Positions 16,312 through 24,384 of a stretch of 64,000 nucleotides of DNA are shown here, one piece after another; position 1 is the first letter of the stretch; each line of letters begins with the position of its first letter. Below the pieces are notes generated by a model. That model saw only the letters and a list, made by a program, of their open reading frames with translations. It was not told the DNA's origin and did no database searches. The stretch lies in NCBI GenBank assembly GCA_016705575.1, contig JADIXX010000008.1, positions 496,001-560,000 on the forward strand, given 5' to 3'. Position numbers and translations under genes: made by a program. This DNA is from Candidatus Aalborgicola defluviihabitans (lineage in GTDB: Bacteria; Pseudomonadota; Gammaproteobacteria; Burkholderiales; Burkholderiaceae_C).

Positions 16312-17814
16312 ATGAGTCTCGAGCTAGAACTGAAAGACCGAATCTTGAGTGGGTGTTACAAGTTGATCGGACGTCACCACTCGTATCACAATCACCTGCA
16401 TCTTGATTGGTTGCGGAGTTGCGAACGTATCGCGGGTGCGCCAGCAAAGGTTGTCAAAGTCCCCGAGTATTGGGAGCTCGATCAGAAGTTCAATCCGTTT
16501 TATGTTCGCAGGAACGCGGCAGCAATTGCAAAGTCGATCTCGCGAAAGATCAATTCGCACTCATATGTGCCCAATGATCCTCACCGGAAAAAAATACCAA
16601 AGCCTGGTGGCGGCGAGCGCGAACTTACTGTGTTTCAGATACCCGACGCAGCGGTTTCTTCATACTTCTATTCCCGACTACTGGCGAAGAACCGGCATAG
16701 GTTCAGTTCCTTTTCATATGCATATCGAAATGATCGCAATGTGCACTTTGCAATACAAGATATTGCAGTAGACCTCGCGCAGAACGCACGAACCTTCATA
16801 GCGGAATTTGACTTCTCCGATTTCTTTGGTTCTATTGATCATGCATTCCTATTTGCGCAGTTTCACGAGAATGGATTTTTGGTAAGCGTTGAAGACGAGG
16901 AAGTTATCAAGGCGTTCTTGAAAGGTCGCGATCGAGGAATTCCGCAAGGCACCTCACTATCGTTGTTTCTTGCGAACATGGTGTGCTGGAAACTGGACAA
17001 ATCGCTTGAGAAGGTGGGTTTGAAGTTTGCGAGATATGCCGATGACACAGTTATCTGGAGCCCAGACTATTCCGCTATCTGTGAGTCATTCAATATTGTT
17101 GACGCTTTTTCTCGAGAGGCAAAAGTGCCGATCAATCTCAAGAAATCAGATGGAATTAGCCTTTTGGCTAAAGATGGTCTGGCTGCGGAAATCGCTTCAA
17201 AGCCATCATTTAACTTTTTGGGATACGCAATTGGAGATGCTCGAGTGTCAGTTCGAGATCGGACTGTTGAACGTATCAAGAAGCAAGTTTCCTATTTGCT
17301 GTATCGCAATCTAGTGCAGCCGCTAAAGAGTAAACCCTTGAAGGGTCTAATTATTCCCGCCAATGATCGAGACAAGGCGCTTTTGACTGCAATGCTGCAG
17401 ATTCGCCGTTACCTCTATGGAGGGCTCTTACATCGGGATTTGGTTGCATACATTAAGGGAGAGCGAAAGTCACTTCACTTCAAAGGCGTCATGAGTTTCT
17501 ATCCTCTTCTAAATGACGTCCCTCAACTACGTGCTTTGGATGGCTGGTTGGTTTCAGCAATTGATCGCTGCGTCCAGGCACGCTCTAAGTATTTGCTCTC
17601 ACATGGTTTTGATCGGCGGCATTCTTTTCCATTCACAGTGGAGCGAGACTTGCTAGTCGGGAAGTACCGTAGAAAACGTATCTATGGAAAACGCTTGTTG
17701 GAGGTCCCAAGCTTTCAACTAATCTTCAAGGCTCTACAACGCGGTGTGATTGAGTCTGGGATTGAGCGGGTCATGCATCCAGAGTCATCGAAATATGGCT
17801 ACGGAGACTCGTGA
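16312..17814 (+). CDS. Solitary reverse transcriptase, candidate UG/DRT-type defence protein
   Basis: A 500-residue RNA-directed DNA polymerase. The palm motifs are clear: KIPKPGGGERELTVFQIPD (residues 94-112), motif A EFDFSDFFGSID (165-176, catalytic D167), RGIPQGTSLSLFLAN (208-222), the active site RYADDTVIW (241-249) and FLGY (302-305). An unusual N-terminus has SYHNHLHLDWL, and about 190 residues after the palm are probably helical, with no endonuclease, maturase or integrase domain recognised. This shape fits stand-alone UG/Abi-type (DRT) reverse transcriptases rather than group II introns; no msr/msd is identified. Its GC content is clearly lower and its codon use more AT-rich than its neighbours, and it sits between gene remnants, which indicates horizontal transfer. 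The specific class cannot be assigned. Confidence 0.8.
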   Translation: MSLELELKDRILSGCYKLIGRHHSYHNHLHLDWLRSCERIAGAPAKVVKVPEYWELDQKFNPFYVRRNAAAIAKSISRKINSHSYVPNDPHRKKIPKPGGGERELTVFQIPDAAVSSYFYSRLLAKNRHRFSSFSYAYRNDRNVHFAIQDIAVDLAQNARTFIAEFDFSDFFGSIDHAFLFAQFHENGFLVSVEDEEVIKAFLKGRDRGIPQGTSLSLFLANMVCWKLDKSLEKVGLKFARYADDTVIWSPDYSAICESFNIVDAFSREAKVPINLKKSDGISLLAKDGLAAEIASKPSFNFLGYAIGDARVSVRDRTVERIKKQVSYLLYRNLVQPLKSKPLKGLIIPANDRDKALLTAMLQIRRYLYGGLLHRDLVAYIKGERKSLHFKGVMSFYPLLNDVPQLRALDGWLVSAIDRCVQARSKYLLSHGFDRRHSFPFTVERDLLVGKYRRKRIYGKRLLEVPSFQLIFKALQRGVIESGIERVMHPESSKYGYGDS

Positions 17815-17869
17815 CACATTCTCGAATTTCATATCCGTTTTAGCTGTAGGGAGCCTCCCCTCAAAAGAT

Positions 17870-18345
17870 AGAGCCCCGATGCGCCCCAAACCCCGCCATC
17901 GCCCCATCCGCCATCCGCCATCCGCCATCGCTAGCGTCACATTCCCCGCCGCCCGCGCCGCATCCCCATACGCAAACACATTGGGCACGCTGGTCGCCTT
18001 GCCTTCGTCTACTTGGATGAACCGGCCCATGGGGCCGTCTTCCGGCGCGCAGCCAAGTTGCTCGGCAATGGGGCTGGACAGCAAAGTGTTGGGCTGGGTA
18101 AACAGGCCGTTCATGCGGAAGCTGCGGCCGTCTTGCAGCACCACATCGGCCACGCCATCTATGCGCGCAATCAGCGCGGGCTCTATCTGCGTGCCGCGGC
18201 GGGCGATGCTGGCCAGCTCTTCCTCTGTCGGCGAGTAGGCAGCGTTCAAGTAGTGGGTGGGACTGCCCCAGCGCTCGGCCAGGCCGGGCACGAGCGGCAG
18301 CTCGTCGCGCACGCCGGTGGCTAGTATCAGGCGGCCTGCGTCAGG
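17870..18345 (-). pseudogene. Remnant of a thioredoxin-reductase-like FAD oxidoreductase
   Basis: The minus strand keeps family pieces: RLILATGVRDELPLVPGLAE, TEEELASIARRGTQIEPALI, MNGLFTQPNTLLSSPIAEQL and SVPNVFAYGDAARAAGNVTL. These belong to the small NAD(P)/FAD oxidoreductases of the thioredoxin reductase fold. The N-terminal FAD-binding GxGxxG domain is missing, the CPYCHGYE-type redox segment after the NAD-binding start is deleted, and the end has run into a GC-rich tandem (ATGGCGG units, 17,910-17,935) that garbles the last residues. A degenerate dispersed repeat lies where the N-terminal half should be. Confidence 0.72.
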
Positions 18346-18348
18346 TGT

Positions 18349-18384
18349 ACATTGCCCAGCCGCAGTAGACTTCTTCTCATAGCA
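18349..18384 (-). repeat. Dispersed repeat, degenerate copy 5
   Basis: On the minus strand TGCTATGAGAAGAAGTCTAC followed by TGCGGCTGG resembles the first two thirds of the dispersed repeat. The CGAGGGCTAGAGGCC end is lost. It sits at the broken 5' end of the FAD oxidoreductase remnant. Confidence 0.4.
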
Positions 18385-18402
18385 GTACCACCCAATCGCA
18401 CC

Positions 18403-18594
18403 ATGCCCTCCAAGTCCTACCTCTCCAACAGCACCACCTCCGAAATCCAAGCCTGGGAAGCGCTCAAGACCCTGGGCGATGGCGCCATGGCGCAGGGCGG
18501 CTTGCAGGCCGTGTTCCAGATGTTTGTAGGCACCCTGACCGGGGCAGAAGAAGTAGCCCGCGCCAGCGAGGAGGCGGCCACCCCGAGAGCATGA
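18403..18594 (+). CDS. Small protein coupled to the phytanoyl-CoA dioxygenase gene
   Basis: A 63-residue frame starting MPSKSYLSNSTTSEIQAWEA and continuing with an amphipathic helix (LKTLGDGAMAQGGLQAVFQ). Its stop overlaps the ATG of the next gene (ATGA at 18591-18594), the arrangement of translational coupling, which is the main reason to call it. I know no family for it. No clear ribosome binding site is seen before 18403, and it may be the remaining 3' part of a larger gene lost in the neighbouring decay. Confidence 0.4.
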   Translation: MPSKSYLSNSTTSEIQAWEALKTLGDGAMAQGGLQAVFQMFVGTLTGAEEVARASEEAATPRA

Positions 18595-19484
18595 CGCCCG
18601 AGGTGATAGCGCAGTGGCTCACCACCGACTACGCCCCGGCAGCAGGCGCTGGCGCAGGGCAAGGCACACAGCCACCAGCTCGCCACCTGCCCCCCGCCAC
18701 CGTGCAAGACTATGCGCGCCAAGGCGCCGTGGTGCTGCGCGGCGTGCTCACCCCCGATGAAGTGGCCACACTGGCGCGCGGCATAGAGCACAACCTGGCC
18801 CACCTGAGCCCGCTGGCACTGGTGGCCAGCCAGGCGGATGATCCGGGCAAGTTTGTAGAAGACTTTTGCATCTGGCAGCACAACCCTGATTACGCCACCG
18901 TGATGCAGCACAGCGCCTTGCCCCGCGTGGCCGCAGCGCTGATGCAAAGCGACACCGTGCGCATCTACCACGACCATTTATTGGTCAAAGAGCTCGGCAC
19001 CAAGCAAGCCACACCCTGGCACCAAGATCAGCCCTACTACAACGTGGCGGGCCGGCAGAACGTGAGCTTCTGGATTCCGGTAGACCCGGTGCCGCTGGAG
19101 AGCACGCTGCGCTTTGTGGCCGGATCGCATGCGGGTACCTGGTACATGCCGCGCACCTTTCGCGATCAGCAAGCCAAGTGGTTCCCCGAAGGCACGCTGG
19201 CCGACCTGCCGCAGATTGATGCGCACCCCGATCAGTTTGAACAACTGGCCTGGGCCTTGCAGCCCGGCGATGCCGTGGCCTTTCACATGCTGACGCTGCA
19301 CGCCAGCAGCGGCGTGGGGCCAGCCAGCCGCAGACGGGTCTTCTCGGCCCGCTACCTGGGCGACGACGCGCGCCACGCGGTGCGAAGCTGGCGCACCTCG
19401 CCGCCGTTCGCCGGCTTGGCTGATCATTTGCCTGATGGGGCGGTGATGGAGGATGCGCTGTTTCCGCTGTTAACTATTAAATAG
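18591..19484 (+). CDS. Phytanoyl-CoA dioxygenase family protein
   Basis: A 297-residue Fe(II)/2-oxoglutarate oxygenase of the PhyH family. The iron ligands are in TPWHQDQPYYN (HxD, around residues 143-146) and a distal histidine in AFHMLTLHASSG; an arginine for 2-oxoglutarate follows in SRRRVFSARY. Bacterial members hydroxylate varied small molecules, so the substrate is open. The ATG at 18591 overlaps the stop of the small upstream gene. The final codons (LTIK, stop TAG) lie inside a dispersed repeat, so the C-terminus was set by that insertion. Confidence 0.85.
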   Translation: MTPEVIAQWLTTDYAPAAGAGAGQGTQPPARHLPPATVQDYARQGAVVLRGVLTPDEVATLARGIEHNLAHLSPLALVASQADDPGKFVEDFCIWQHNPDYATVMQHSALPRVAAALMQSDTVRIYHDHLLVKELGTKQATPWHQDQPYYNVAGRQNVSFWIPVDPVPLESTLRFVAGSHAGTWYMPRTFRDQQAKWFPEGTLADLPQIDAHPDQFEQLAWALQPGDAVAFHMLTLHASSGVGPASRRRVFSARYLGDDARHAVRSWRTSPPFAGLADHLPDGAVMEDALFPLLTIK

Positions 19485-19520
19485 ATAGCGGTATGATCAA
19501 TATCGACGAGTGCTAGAGCT
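19474..19520 (+). repeat. Dispersed repeat, copy 6, providing the phyH-type stop codon
   Basis: CTATTAAATAGATAGCGGTA, then TGATCAATATCGACGAGTGC and TAGAGCT. The stop TAG of the dioxygenase gene at 19482-19484 lies in the first ten bases. The middle of the repeat is diverged, but both ends fit. Confidence 0.75.
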
Positions 19521-19551
19521 TGTTTTTTCTTACACCGGCTGGGTGCACAGC

Positions 19552-19788
19552 TTAGGGCTGTGCCGTCAAGGTTGCTGGTCTGCCTTGCACGTCCACGCCC
19601 AGGGCCTTTAGCTTTTTTGCAAATGAGTCCCTGCGCTTAGCGGCCTTTGCCGCGGTTTCTTGGGCCGTCTGAATGGCCTTGGGCCCTTTTTTGGCAGCCA
19701 CCGTGATCAGTCCCAACTTGTGAGCGGCATCGGCCTCTGCCCTACTGAAAGCGGCAATAAGTTCGGCATGGGGTGCGGATGGATTCAC
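19552..19788 (-). CDS. Small basic Ala/Lys-rich protein, unknown function
   Basis: A 78-residue protein (MNPSAPHAELIAAFSRAEAD...) with a helical middle rich in alanine and lysine (AIQTAQETAAKAAKRRDSF). No signal peptide or membrane helix, and no family I recognise. The composition suggests a coiled or nucleic-acid-associated helix, but this is only compositional. It stands alone between a repeat and the OmpA-family gene. Confidence 0.45.
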   Translation of the reverse strand: MNPSAPHAELIAAFSRAEADAAHKLGLITVAAKKGPKAIQTAQETAAKAAKRRDSFAKKLKALGVDVQGRPATLTAQP

Positions 19789-20029
19789 AAGGGCCCCTGT
19801 GTTTAAAGTGCCATTTTCTGCGTTTTTTTGTGGAGACCATTGGGGAGACCTCTAAGGGCCAGTGTTCTGAGACGGCAGTCAAACAAGTTTCATAGGCTTG
19901 CTCCTTCAACGTTGTTGCGCCACTATGCGTCACAAGTTATGCTCAACTGCTGCTACAGAAAGGCAATCAGTCGCTGAGTCTGACTGCGAATTGATTTTGG
20001 CGTTTTAGAAACTATCCGGGAGTACCCAA

Positions 20030-21307
20030 GTGTTTTTTCTATCGATTCGTCAAGTCTTGCCTGTCGCCTTGATGCTGTTCACTGGTCAGTTTGTAGCCGA
20101 CGTTCAGGCAGCCGCACCGGCACCGGCACCGGCACCGGCAGTAGCTTCGCTCACGGAAATCAATGTGACCTCCTACGCCAATGGCGCATGGATACTCAAA
20201 AAACCTGCTGAGTACAACGAAGCCTGGTCGGCATTCTGGCTGCTGGATGAACGTGCTCTAACGGGCTGGGCGACCCCGAATGGCTCGGTCGGGCCGCAGG
20301 AAGTGTTGATTGCACTGGCCGAAGAATCGGTGATCAAGACCGTTGAATTCGACAATGCCAGCGCGGACGGAGACAGTGAGGGCAGCCGCAGCGCAAAAGA
20401 CATCGTGGTTCAGGTATCAAACCAGGGCCCCACTACTGGCTTCGAGACCATCGCCACCGTCTCGCTCAAGGCGCGCCAGGATAAGCAGAGATTTTCCGTT
20501 ATCAAACTCACGCCAGCGCGCTGGGTGAAGTTGACTATCAAGAACAACCATGGTTCTGCTGAATACATCGAGCTTTTCGACTTCCGTGCGTTTGGCGAGC
20601 AAAAAACCAAAACGGTGGCGGCAAGTGTGTCGGGCACTTATGCGACCAATTACGGCAATTTTCATCTTCAACAGGAAGGCGCGTCAGTGTTCGGTTGCTA
20701 TGAACACGGCGGCGGTTTGGTGACAAACGGCGGCGTGGAAGGCCGCGTCACCCGCTTTACCTGGACACAGACCACCGGACGCGGACCCGCCATCTTCGCC
20801 TTTTCGCCCGATGGCAAGGAGGTGCTGGGCATCTGGTGGTACGACGGTCAGACCGATGGGCCCGGTGAACTCTGGTACGGAACAAAAACCAGCGACAGCG
20901 TCGGTAGTTGTCCGCACTGGAAAGGGGTTCAGACCGCCTCTTCGCAAATGGCGAAAGACATTGGCGAGACCGGTCGGGTGCGAATCTACGGTATTAACTT
21001 TGACATTGACTCGGATGTGATCAAACCCGAATCTAAAACTGCTCTGGATAGCATCGTCAAACTGACGAAGGAAAAGCCCGACTGGAAATTCACCATTGAG
21101 GGTCACACCGATTCCACTGCGACGGCCGCACACAATCAGACGCTATCGGAAAAGCGTGCTGCCTCAGTAAAGTCGTATCTGGTCACGGCTGGCGTGGCGG
21201 CTACACGTTTGAATACGCTTGGCTTTGGCGCGACCAAACAAGTGGGCGACAACAATACGTCAATTGGCCGCGCACAGAATCGGCGGGTGGAGTTGGTGAA
21301 GAACTGA
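20030..21307 (+). CDS. OmpA-family protein with N-terminal carbohydrate-binding-like domain
   Basis: A 425-residue envelope protein. A signal peptide (residues 1-27, ending VQAAA) is followed by a short APAPAPA linker encoded by a GCACCG microsatellite. Then comes a discoidin/F5-8-like beta-sandwich (about 45-190; NVTSYANGAWILKKP, WVKLTIKNNHGSAEYIELFD), a beta-rich middle (190-300), and a C-terminal OmpA/Pal peptidoglycan-binding domain (about 318-425) with INFDIDSDVIKPESKTALDS, FTIEGHTDSTA and RAQNRRVELVKN. It probably links the outer envelope to peptidoglycan. The start is a GTG preceded by GGGAG. The gene is single and faces the convergent tRNA/ribosomal block. Confidence 0.85.
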   Translation: MFFLSIRQVLPVALMLFTGQFVADVQAAAPAPAPAPAVASLTEINVTSYANGAWILKKPAEYNEAWSAFWLLDERALTGWATPNGSVGPQEVLIALAEESVIKTVEFDNASADGDSEGSRSAKDIVVQVSNQGPTTGFETIATVSLKARQDKQRFSVIKLTPARWVKLTIKNNHGSAEYIELFDFRAFGEQKTKTVAASVSGTYATNYGNFHLQQEGASVFGCYEHGGGLVTNGGVEGRVTRFTWTQTTGRGPAIFAFSPDGKEVLGIWWYDGQTDGPGELWYGTKTSDSVGSCPHWKGVQTASSQMAKDIGETGRVRIYGINFDIDSDVIKPESKTALDSIVKLTKEKPDWKFTIEGHTDSTATAAHNQTLSEKRAASVKSYLVTAGVAATRLNTLGFGATKQVGDNNTSIGRAQNRRVELVKN

Positions 21308-21509
21308 GCCGGACTACCCCACTCGTGCAATACGCGACCCAAGCCATTTCCGCCATCGGCTGCAATGGCTGATACAGCAGTCACTGAGTCCATATTCCCT
21401 GCTGCTTTGAACATTGCTACGTTGAAGCCATCTATTGTTGAAATGGTCGCAACGCGTTGACAGAACTTTGTAACGGCACAGACCTCGTCAAAATCCCGTC
21501 AAAAATGCA

Positions 21510-21534
21510 AAACGCCCTCTTGAAGAGGGCGTTT
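21510..21534 (-). terminator. Terminator behind tRNA-fMet / alpha operon
   Basis: AAACGCCCTC (21510-21519) and GAGGGCGTTT (21525-21534) form a perfect 10-bp stem with a 5-nt loop. Reading on the minus strand the stem is followed by TTTTGCATTTTTG, fitting an intrinsic terminator for transcripts leaving rplQ and the tRNA. It may also act in the other direction behind the OmpA-family gene. Confidence 0.8.
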
Positions 21535-21559
21535 GTTCAACGTAAGTCGTTGATTTGAT

Positions 21560-21636
<77 letters not shown>

Positions 21637-21654
21637 GTAATCCAAGATTATACT

Positions 21655-22053
21655 CTATTCTGCGGCTGCTGCGTCAGTGGTTTCATCCGTTGCAGCTGGG
21701 CGATCGACCAATTCGACCAATGCCATGGGTGCATTATCACCAACACGGAAGCCCATCTTCAGGATACGGGTGTAACCTCCTGGACGCGCTTTGAAACGCG
21801 GGCCCAGATCATTGAACAGTTTGGTAACGCTGTCGCGGTCACGCAGACGATCAAACGCCAAACGGCGATTGGCAACGGTTGCTTCTTTGGCCAGCGTAAT
21901 CATGGGTTCAACCACGCGGCGCAATTCCTTGGCCTTGGGAACCGTGGTTTTGATGACTTCATGTTCGATGAGAGAGTTCATCATGTTGCGCAGCATCGCC
22001 AGTCGGTGCGAAGTGGTGCGATTAAGTTTACGTAGTCCGTGTCCGTGGCGCAT
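21655..22053 (-). CDS. rplQ: 50S ribosomal protein L17
   Basis: 132 residues, typical L17: MRHGHGLRKLNRTTSHRLAM at the start, TVPKAKELRRVVEPMITLAK and KMGFRVGDNAPMALVELVD. It binds 23S rRNA near the exit tunnel. The C-terminus has an alanine-rich tail (TTDAAAAE). It is the last protein gene of the block, 78 bp after rpoA, and the gap carries a small hairpin, GAACCC-CTGA-GGGTTC (22110-22125). The tRNA-fMet gene follows. Confidence 0.97.
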   Translation of the reverse strand: MRHGHGLRKLNRTTSHRLAMLRNMMNSLIEHEVIKTTVPKAKELRRVVEPMITLAKEATVANRRLAFDRLRDRDSVTKLFNDLGPRFKARPGGYTRILKMGFRVGDNAPMALVELVDRPAATDETTDAAAAE

Positions 22054-22131
22054 GGTGATTTCCTTTGAGTTTTAAACAGGCAGCCGTATCAGGTACTGCC
22101 GTTGGCGCGGAACCCCTGAGGGTTCAAAAAA

Positions 22132-23122
22132 TTAACGCTTTTCAAGTGCTGCTGGTGGCCAGCTTTCAAGCTTCATGCCCAAAGTCAGGCCACGTGAGGC
22201 GAGCACTTCTTTGATTTCGTTGAGCGACTTTCGACCCAGGTTAGGGGTTTTGAGCAGCTCATTTTCGGTACGCTGAATCAGGTCACCGATGTAGTAGATA
22301 TTTTCAGCTTTCAGACAATTGGCGGAGCGAACGGTCAATTCCAACTCATCCACGGGACGCAACAGGATCGGGTCGAATTGCGTATTGCCGCGTGGTGCAG
22401 GCGCATTGAAAGCAGCCAGCTCGCTACCTTCCAGTTGGGCAAACACCGCTAGTTGTTCCACCAAAATCTTGGCGGAGGCCCGCACGGCATCTTCGGCGGT
22501 GATGGCTCCGTTGGTTTCGATTTCGACCACCAACTTGTCCAAGTCTGTACGCTGCTCAACACGGGCGCTCTCAACCGTGTAGCTCACGCGCTTCACCGGA
22601 GAGAACGACGCATCCAAAACGATACGACCAATAGACTTATTGGGCTCATCAGCATGACGGCGCATGGTGCCGGGTACATAGCCGCGGCCTTTTTCAACCT
22701 TGATCTGCATATCCAGCTTGCCGCCATGCGACAGATTGGCAATGACATGATCCGGGTTGATGATTTCCACATCATGCGGAGTCTGAATATCGGCAGCGGT
22801 GACAACGCCTTCCGCGTCCTTACGCAGGCTCAGCGTGACTTCATCGCGGTTGTGCAGCTTGAATACCACACCCTTCAGATTCAACAAAATGTTGACAACA
22901 TCTTCCTGAACGCCATCAATGGAAGAGTATTCGTGCAAAACACCAGCGATCGTCACTTCAGTTGCCGCAAAACCAGGCATTGAAGACAACAATACGCGGC
23001 GCAGGGCGTTTCCAAGAGTGTGGCCATAGCCACGCTCAAAGGGTTCCAGCGCCACTTTGGCGCGATTGAGCCCGGAGTTGTTCGACACTAATGGATTTGG
23101 GCTTAAGCAAACTGTTTTGCAT
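22132..23122 (-). CDS. rpoA: RNA polymerase alpha subunit, one-base frameshift near 23071-23075
   Basis: Alpha subunit with an N-terminal assembly domain (FERGYGHTLGNALRRVLLSS) and a C-terminal DNA/activator-binding domain (LRPVDELELTVRSANCLKAE, NLGRKSLNEIKEVL). The uninterrupted frame begins only at a GTG at 23088 (SNNSGLNRAKV) with no ribosome binding site. One frame away, an ATG at 23122 with AGGAAG before it encodes MQNSLLKPKSISVEQL, the true family N-terminus. Removing one base in CCCGG at 23071-23075 joins the two as ...SVEQLGLNRAKV... and gives exactly 329 residues, the normal length. The gene is essential, so a sequence or assembly error is the likeliest reading. Confidence 0.93.
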
Positions 23123-23175
23123 GCAACTTCCTCTCAATACCCCCGACTCGTTACATCGGTAAGGCTGGTGAAGCA

Positions 23176-23203
23176 CCTTGGCCGTAGTGCCCCACAGCCA
23201 AGG
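23176..23203. promoter_or_regulatory. Hairpin in the rpsD-rpoA gap
   Basis: CCTTGGC (23176-23182) is complementary to GCCAAGG (23197-23203) with a 14-nt loop, in the 106-bp gap between rpsD and rpoA. Position and symmetry suggest an RNA structure that tunes rpoA expression or processing; no protein binding site can be claimed. Confidence 0.35.
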
Positions 23204-23228
23204 AACGATTTCAAAAATTCAAACGCGA

Positions 23229-23852
23229 TTAGCGTGAATACAACTCGACGATCAACGACTCATTGATGTCGGCGCCAAATTGATCACGGTCAGGCACGGT
23301 CTTGAACGTACCTTCGGCCTTTTCCAGGTTCACTTCAACCCAGGCAGGCATGCCGACTTGCTGAGCCAGTTGCAGCGCTTCGACCACGCGATTTTGCTTC
23401 TTGGACTTTTCCCGCACGGCAACCACATCACCGGTTTTGACCATGTAGGATGGGATATTGACCGAACTACCGTTGACAATAATCGCCTTGTGGGAAACCA
23501 TTTGACGGGCTTCCGCGCGTGTCGAGCCAAAACCCATGCGGTAGACAACGTTGTCCAGGCGGGATTCCAACAGGAACAACAAGTTGGCACCAGTATTGCC
23601 TTTGCGGCGATCGGCTTCTTCAAAGTAGCGCCGGAACTGACGCTCCAGCACGCCATACATGCGCTTGACCTTCTGCTTTTCACGCAGTTGGAGACCGTAG
23701 TCAGACGTACGGGCACCGGAAGTGCGACCATGTTGACCGGGTTTGGAGTCGAATTTGGCCTTATCCCCAATGGCGCGGCGAGCGCTCTTGAGAAACAGGT
23801 CAGTGCCTTCACGGCGGGATAGTTTGGCCTTGGGGCCTAGATAGCGTGCCAC
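23229..23852 (-). CDS. rpsD: 30S ribosomal protein S4
   Basis: 207 residues, complete S4: MARYLGPKAKLSRREGTDLF at the start, the S4 RNA-binding domain (RLDNVVYRMGFGSTRAEARQ, KAIIVNGSSVNIPSYMVK) and the end LIVELYSR. It is a primary 16S rRNA binder and, in enterobacteria, the translational repressor of the alpha operon. A GGAAG lies before the ATG. Upstream is a 112-bp gap with a strong hairpin (23896-23917). Confidence 0.97.
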   Translation of the reverse strand: MARYLGPKAKLSRREGTDLFLKSARRAIGDKAKFDSKPGQHGRTSGARTSDYGLQLREKQKVKRMYGVLERQFRRYFEEADRRKGNTGANLLFLLESRLDNVVYRMGFGSTRAEARQMVSHKAIIVNGSSVNIPSYMVKTGDVVAVREKSKKQNRVVEALQLAQQVGMPAWVEVNLEKAEGTFKTVPDRDQFGADINESLIVELYSR

Positions 23853-23895
23853 TTGAACTTCCTTTTATGTCATCTACCGCATCAGAAACGCGGGA

Positions 23896-23917
23896 GCCAC
23901 CAGCGGCTGCTGGTGGC
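23896..23917 (-). promoter_or_regulatory. Hairpin in the rpsK-rpsD gap
   Basis: GCCACCAGC (23896-23904) and GCTGGTGGC (23909-23917) make a perfect 9-bp stem with the loop GGCT, 44 bp before the rpsD start. No T-run follows, so it is not an intrinsic terminator. It could be an mRNA control or processing element ahead of rpsD. Confidence 0.4.
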
Positions 23918-23964
23918 GGTGGGCTTGTTAAAAATTAATACGACGGTATCTGATTGCAAAGCAA

Positions 23965-24369
23965 TCAAATACGGCGGCGTTTCTGGGGGCGGCAACCGTT
24001 ATGAGGAACCGGAGTCACGTCCGCAATCAGGTTGATGCGAATGCCCAGTGCGGCCAAAGCACGCACGGAAGATTCACGACCTGGACCAGGGCCCTTGATT
24101 TCAACATCAAGGTTCTTGATGCCTTGGTCAAGCGCAGCACGACCAGCAACTTCAGATGCTACCTGGGCTGCAAAAGGGGTCGATTTACGCGAACCCTTGA
24201 AGCCCTGGCCACCCGAAGACGCCCACGACAGAGCATTACCCTGGCGATCGGTGATCGTGATGATGGTGTTGTTGAAGGAAGCATGCACGTGTGCGATTCC
24301 ATCAGCAACGTTCTTGCGAACTTTTTTACGAACGCGTTGTGCCGCATTATTGGCGGGAGCTTTTGCCAT
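23965..24369 (-). CDS. rpsK: 30S ribosomal protein S11
   Basis: 134 residues, complete S11: AAQRVRKKVRKNVADGIAHV, ASFNNTIITITDRQGNALSW, SSGGQGFKGSRKSTPFAAQV and the basic end NGCRPQKRRRI. It forms part of the 30S platform near the Shine-Dalgarno helix. It starts 15 bp after the corrected end of rpsM, in the usual alpha-operon order. Confidence 0.97.
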   Translation of the reverse strand: MAKAPANNAAQRVRKKVRKNVADGIAHVHASFNNTIITITDRQGNALSWASSGGQGFKGSRKSTPFAAQVASEVAGRAALDQGIKNLDVEIKGPGPGRESSVRALAALGIRINLIADVTPVPHNGCRPQKRRRI

Positions 24370-24384
24370 GATGGTTTATCCCTG

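Noticed and set aside
16312..17814. Group II intron or retron reading of the reverse transcriptase
   Set aside because: No maturase or HNH domain, no intron domain V-like end, and no msr/msd-type inverted repeats next to the gene that I could find by eye.
17905..17935. ATGGCGG/CCGCCAT tandem units as a possible small repeat locus
   Set aside because: Only about four short units at the eroded end of a pseudogene.
20110..20142. CACCGG microsatellite in the OmpA-family gene
   Set aside because: Encodes an ordinary Ala-Pro linker after the signal peptide; may vary in length but is not a CRISPR or phase-variation signal on present evidence.
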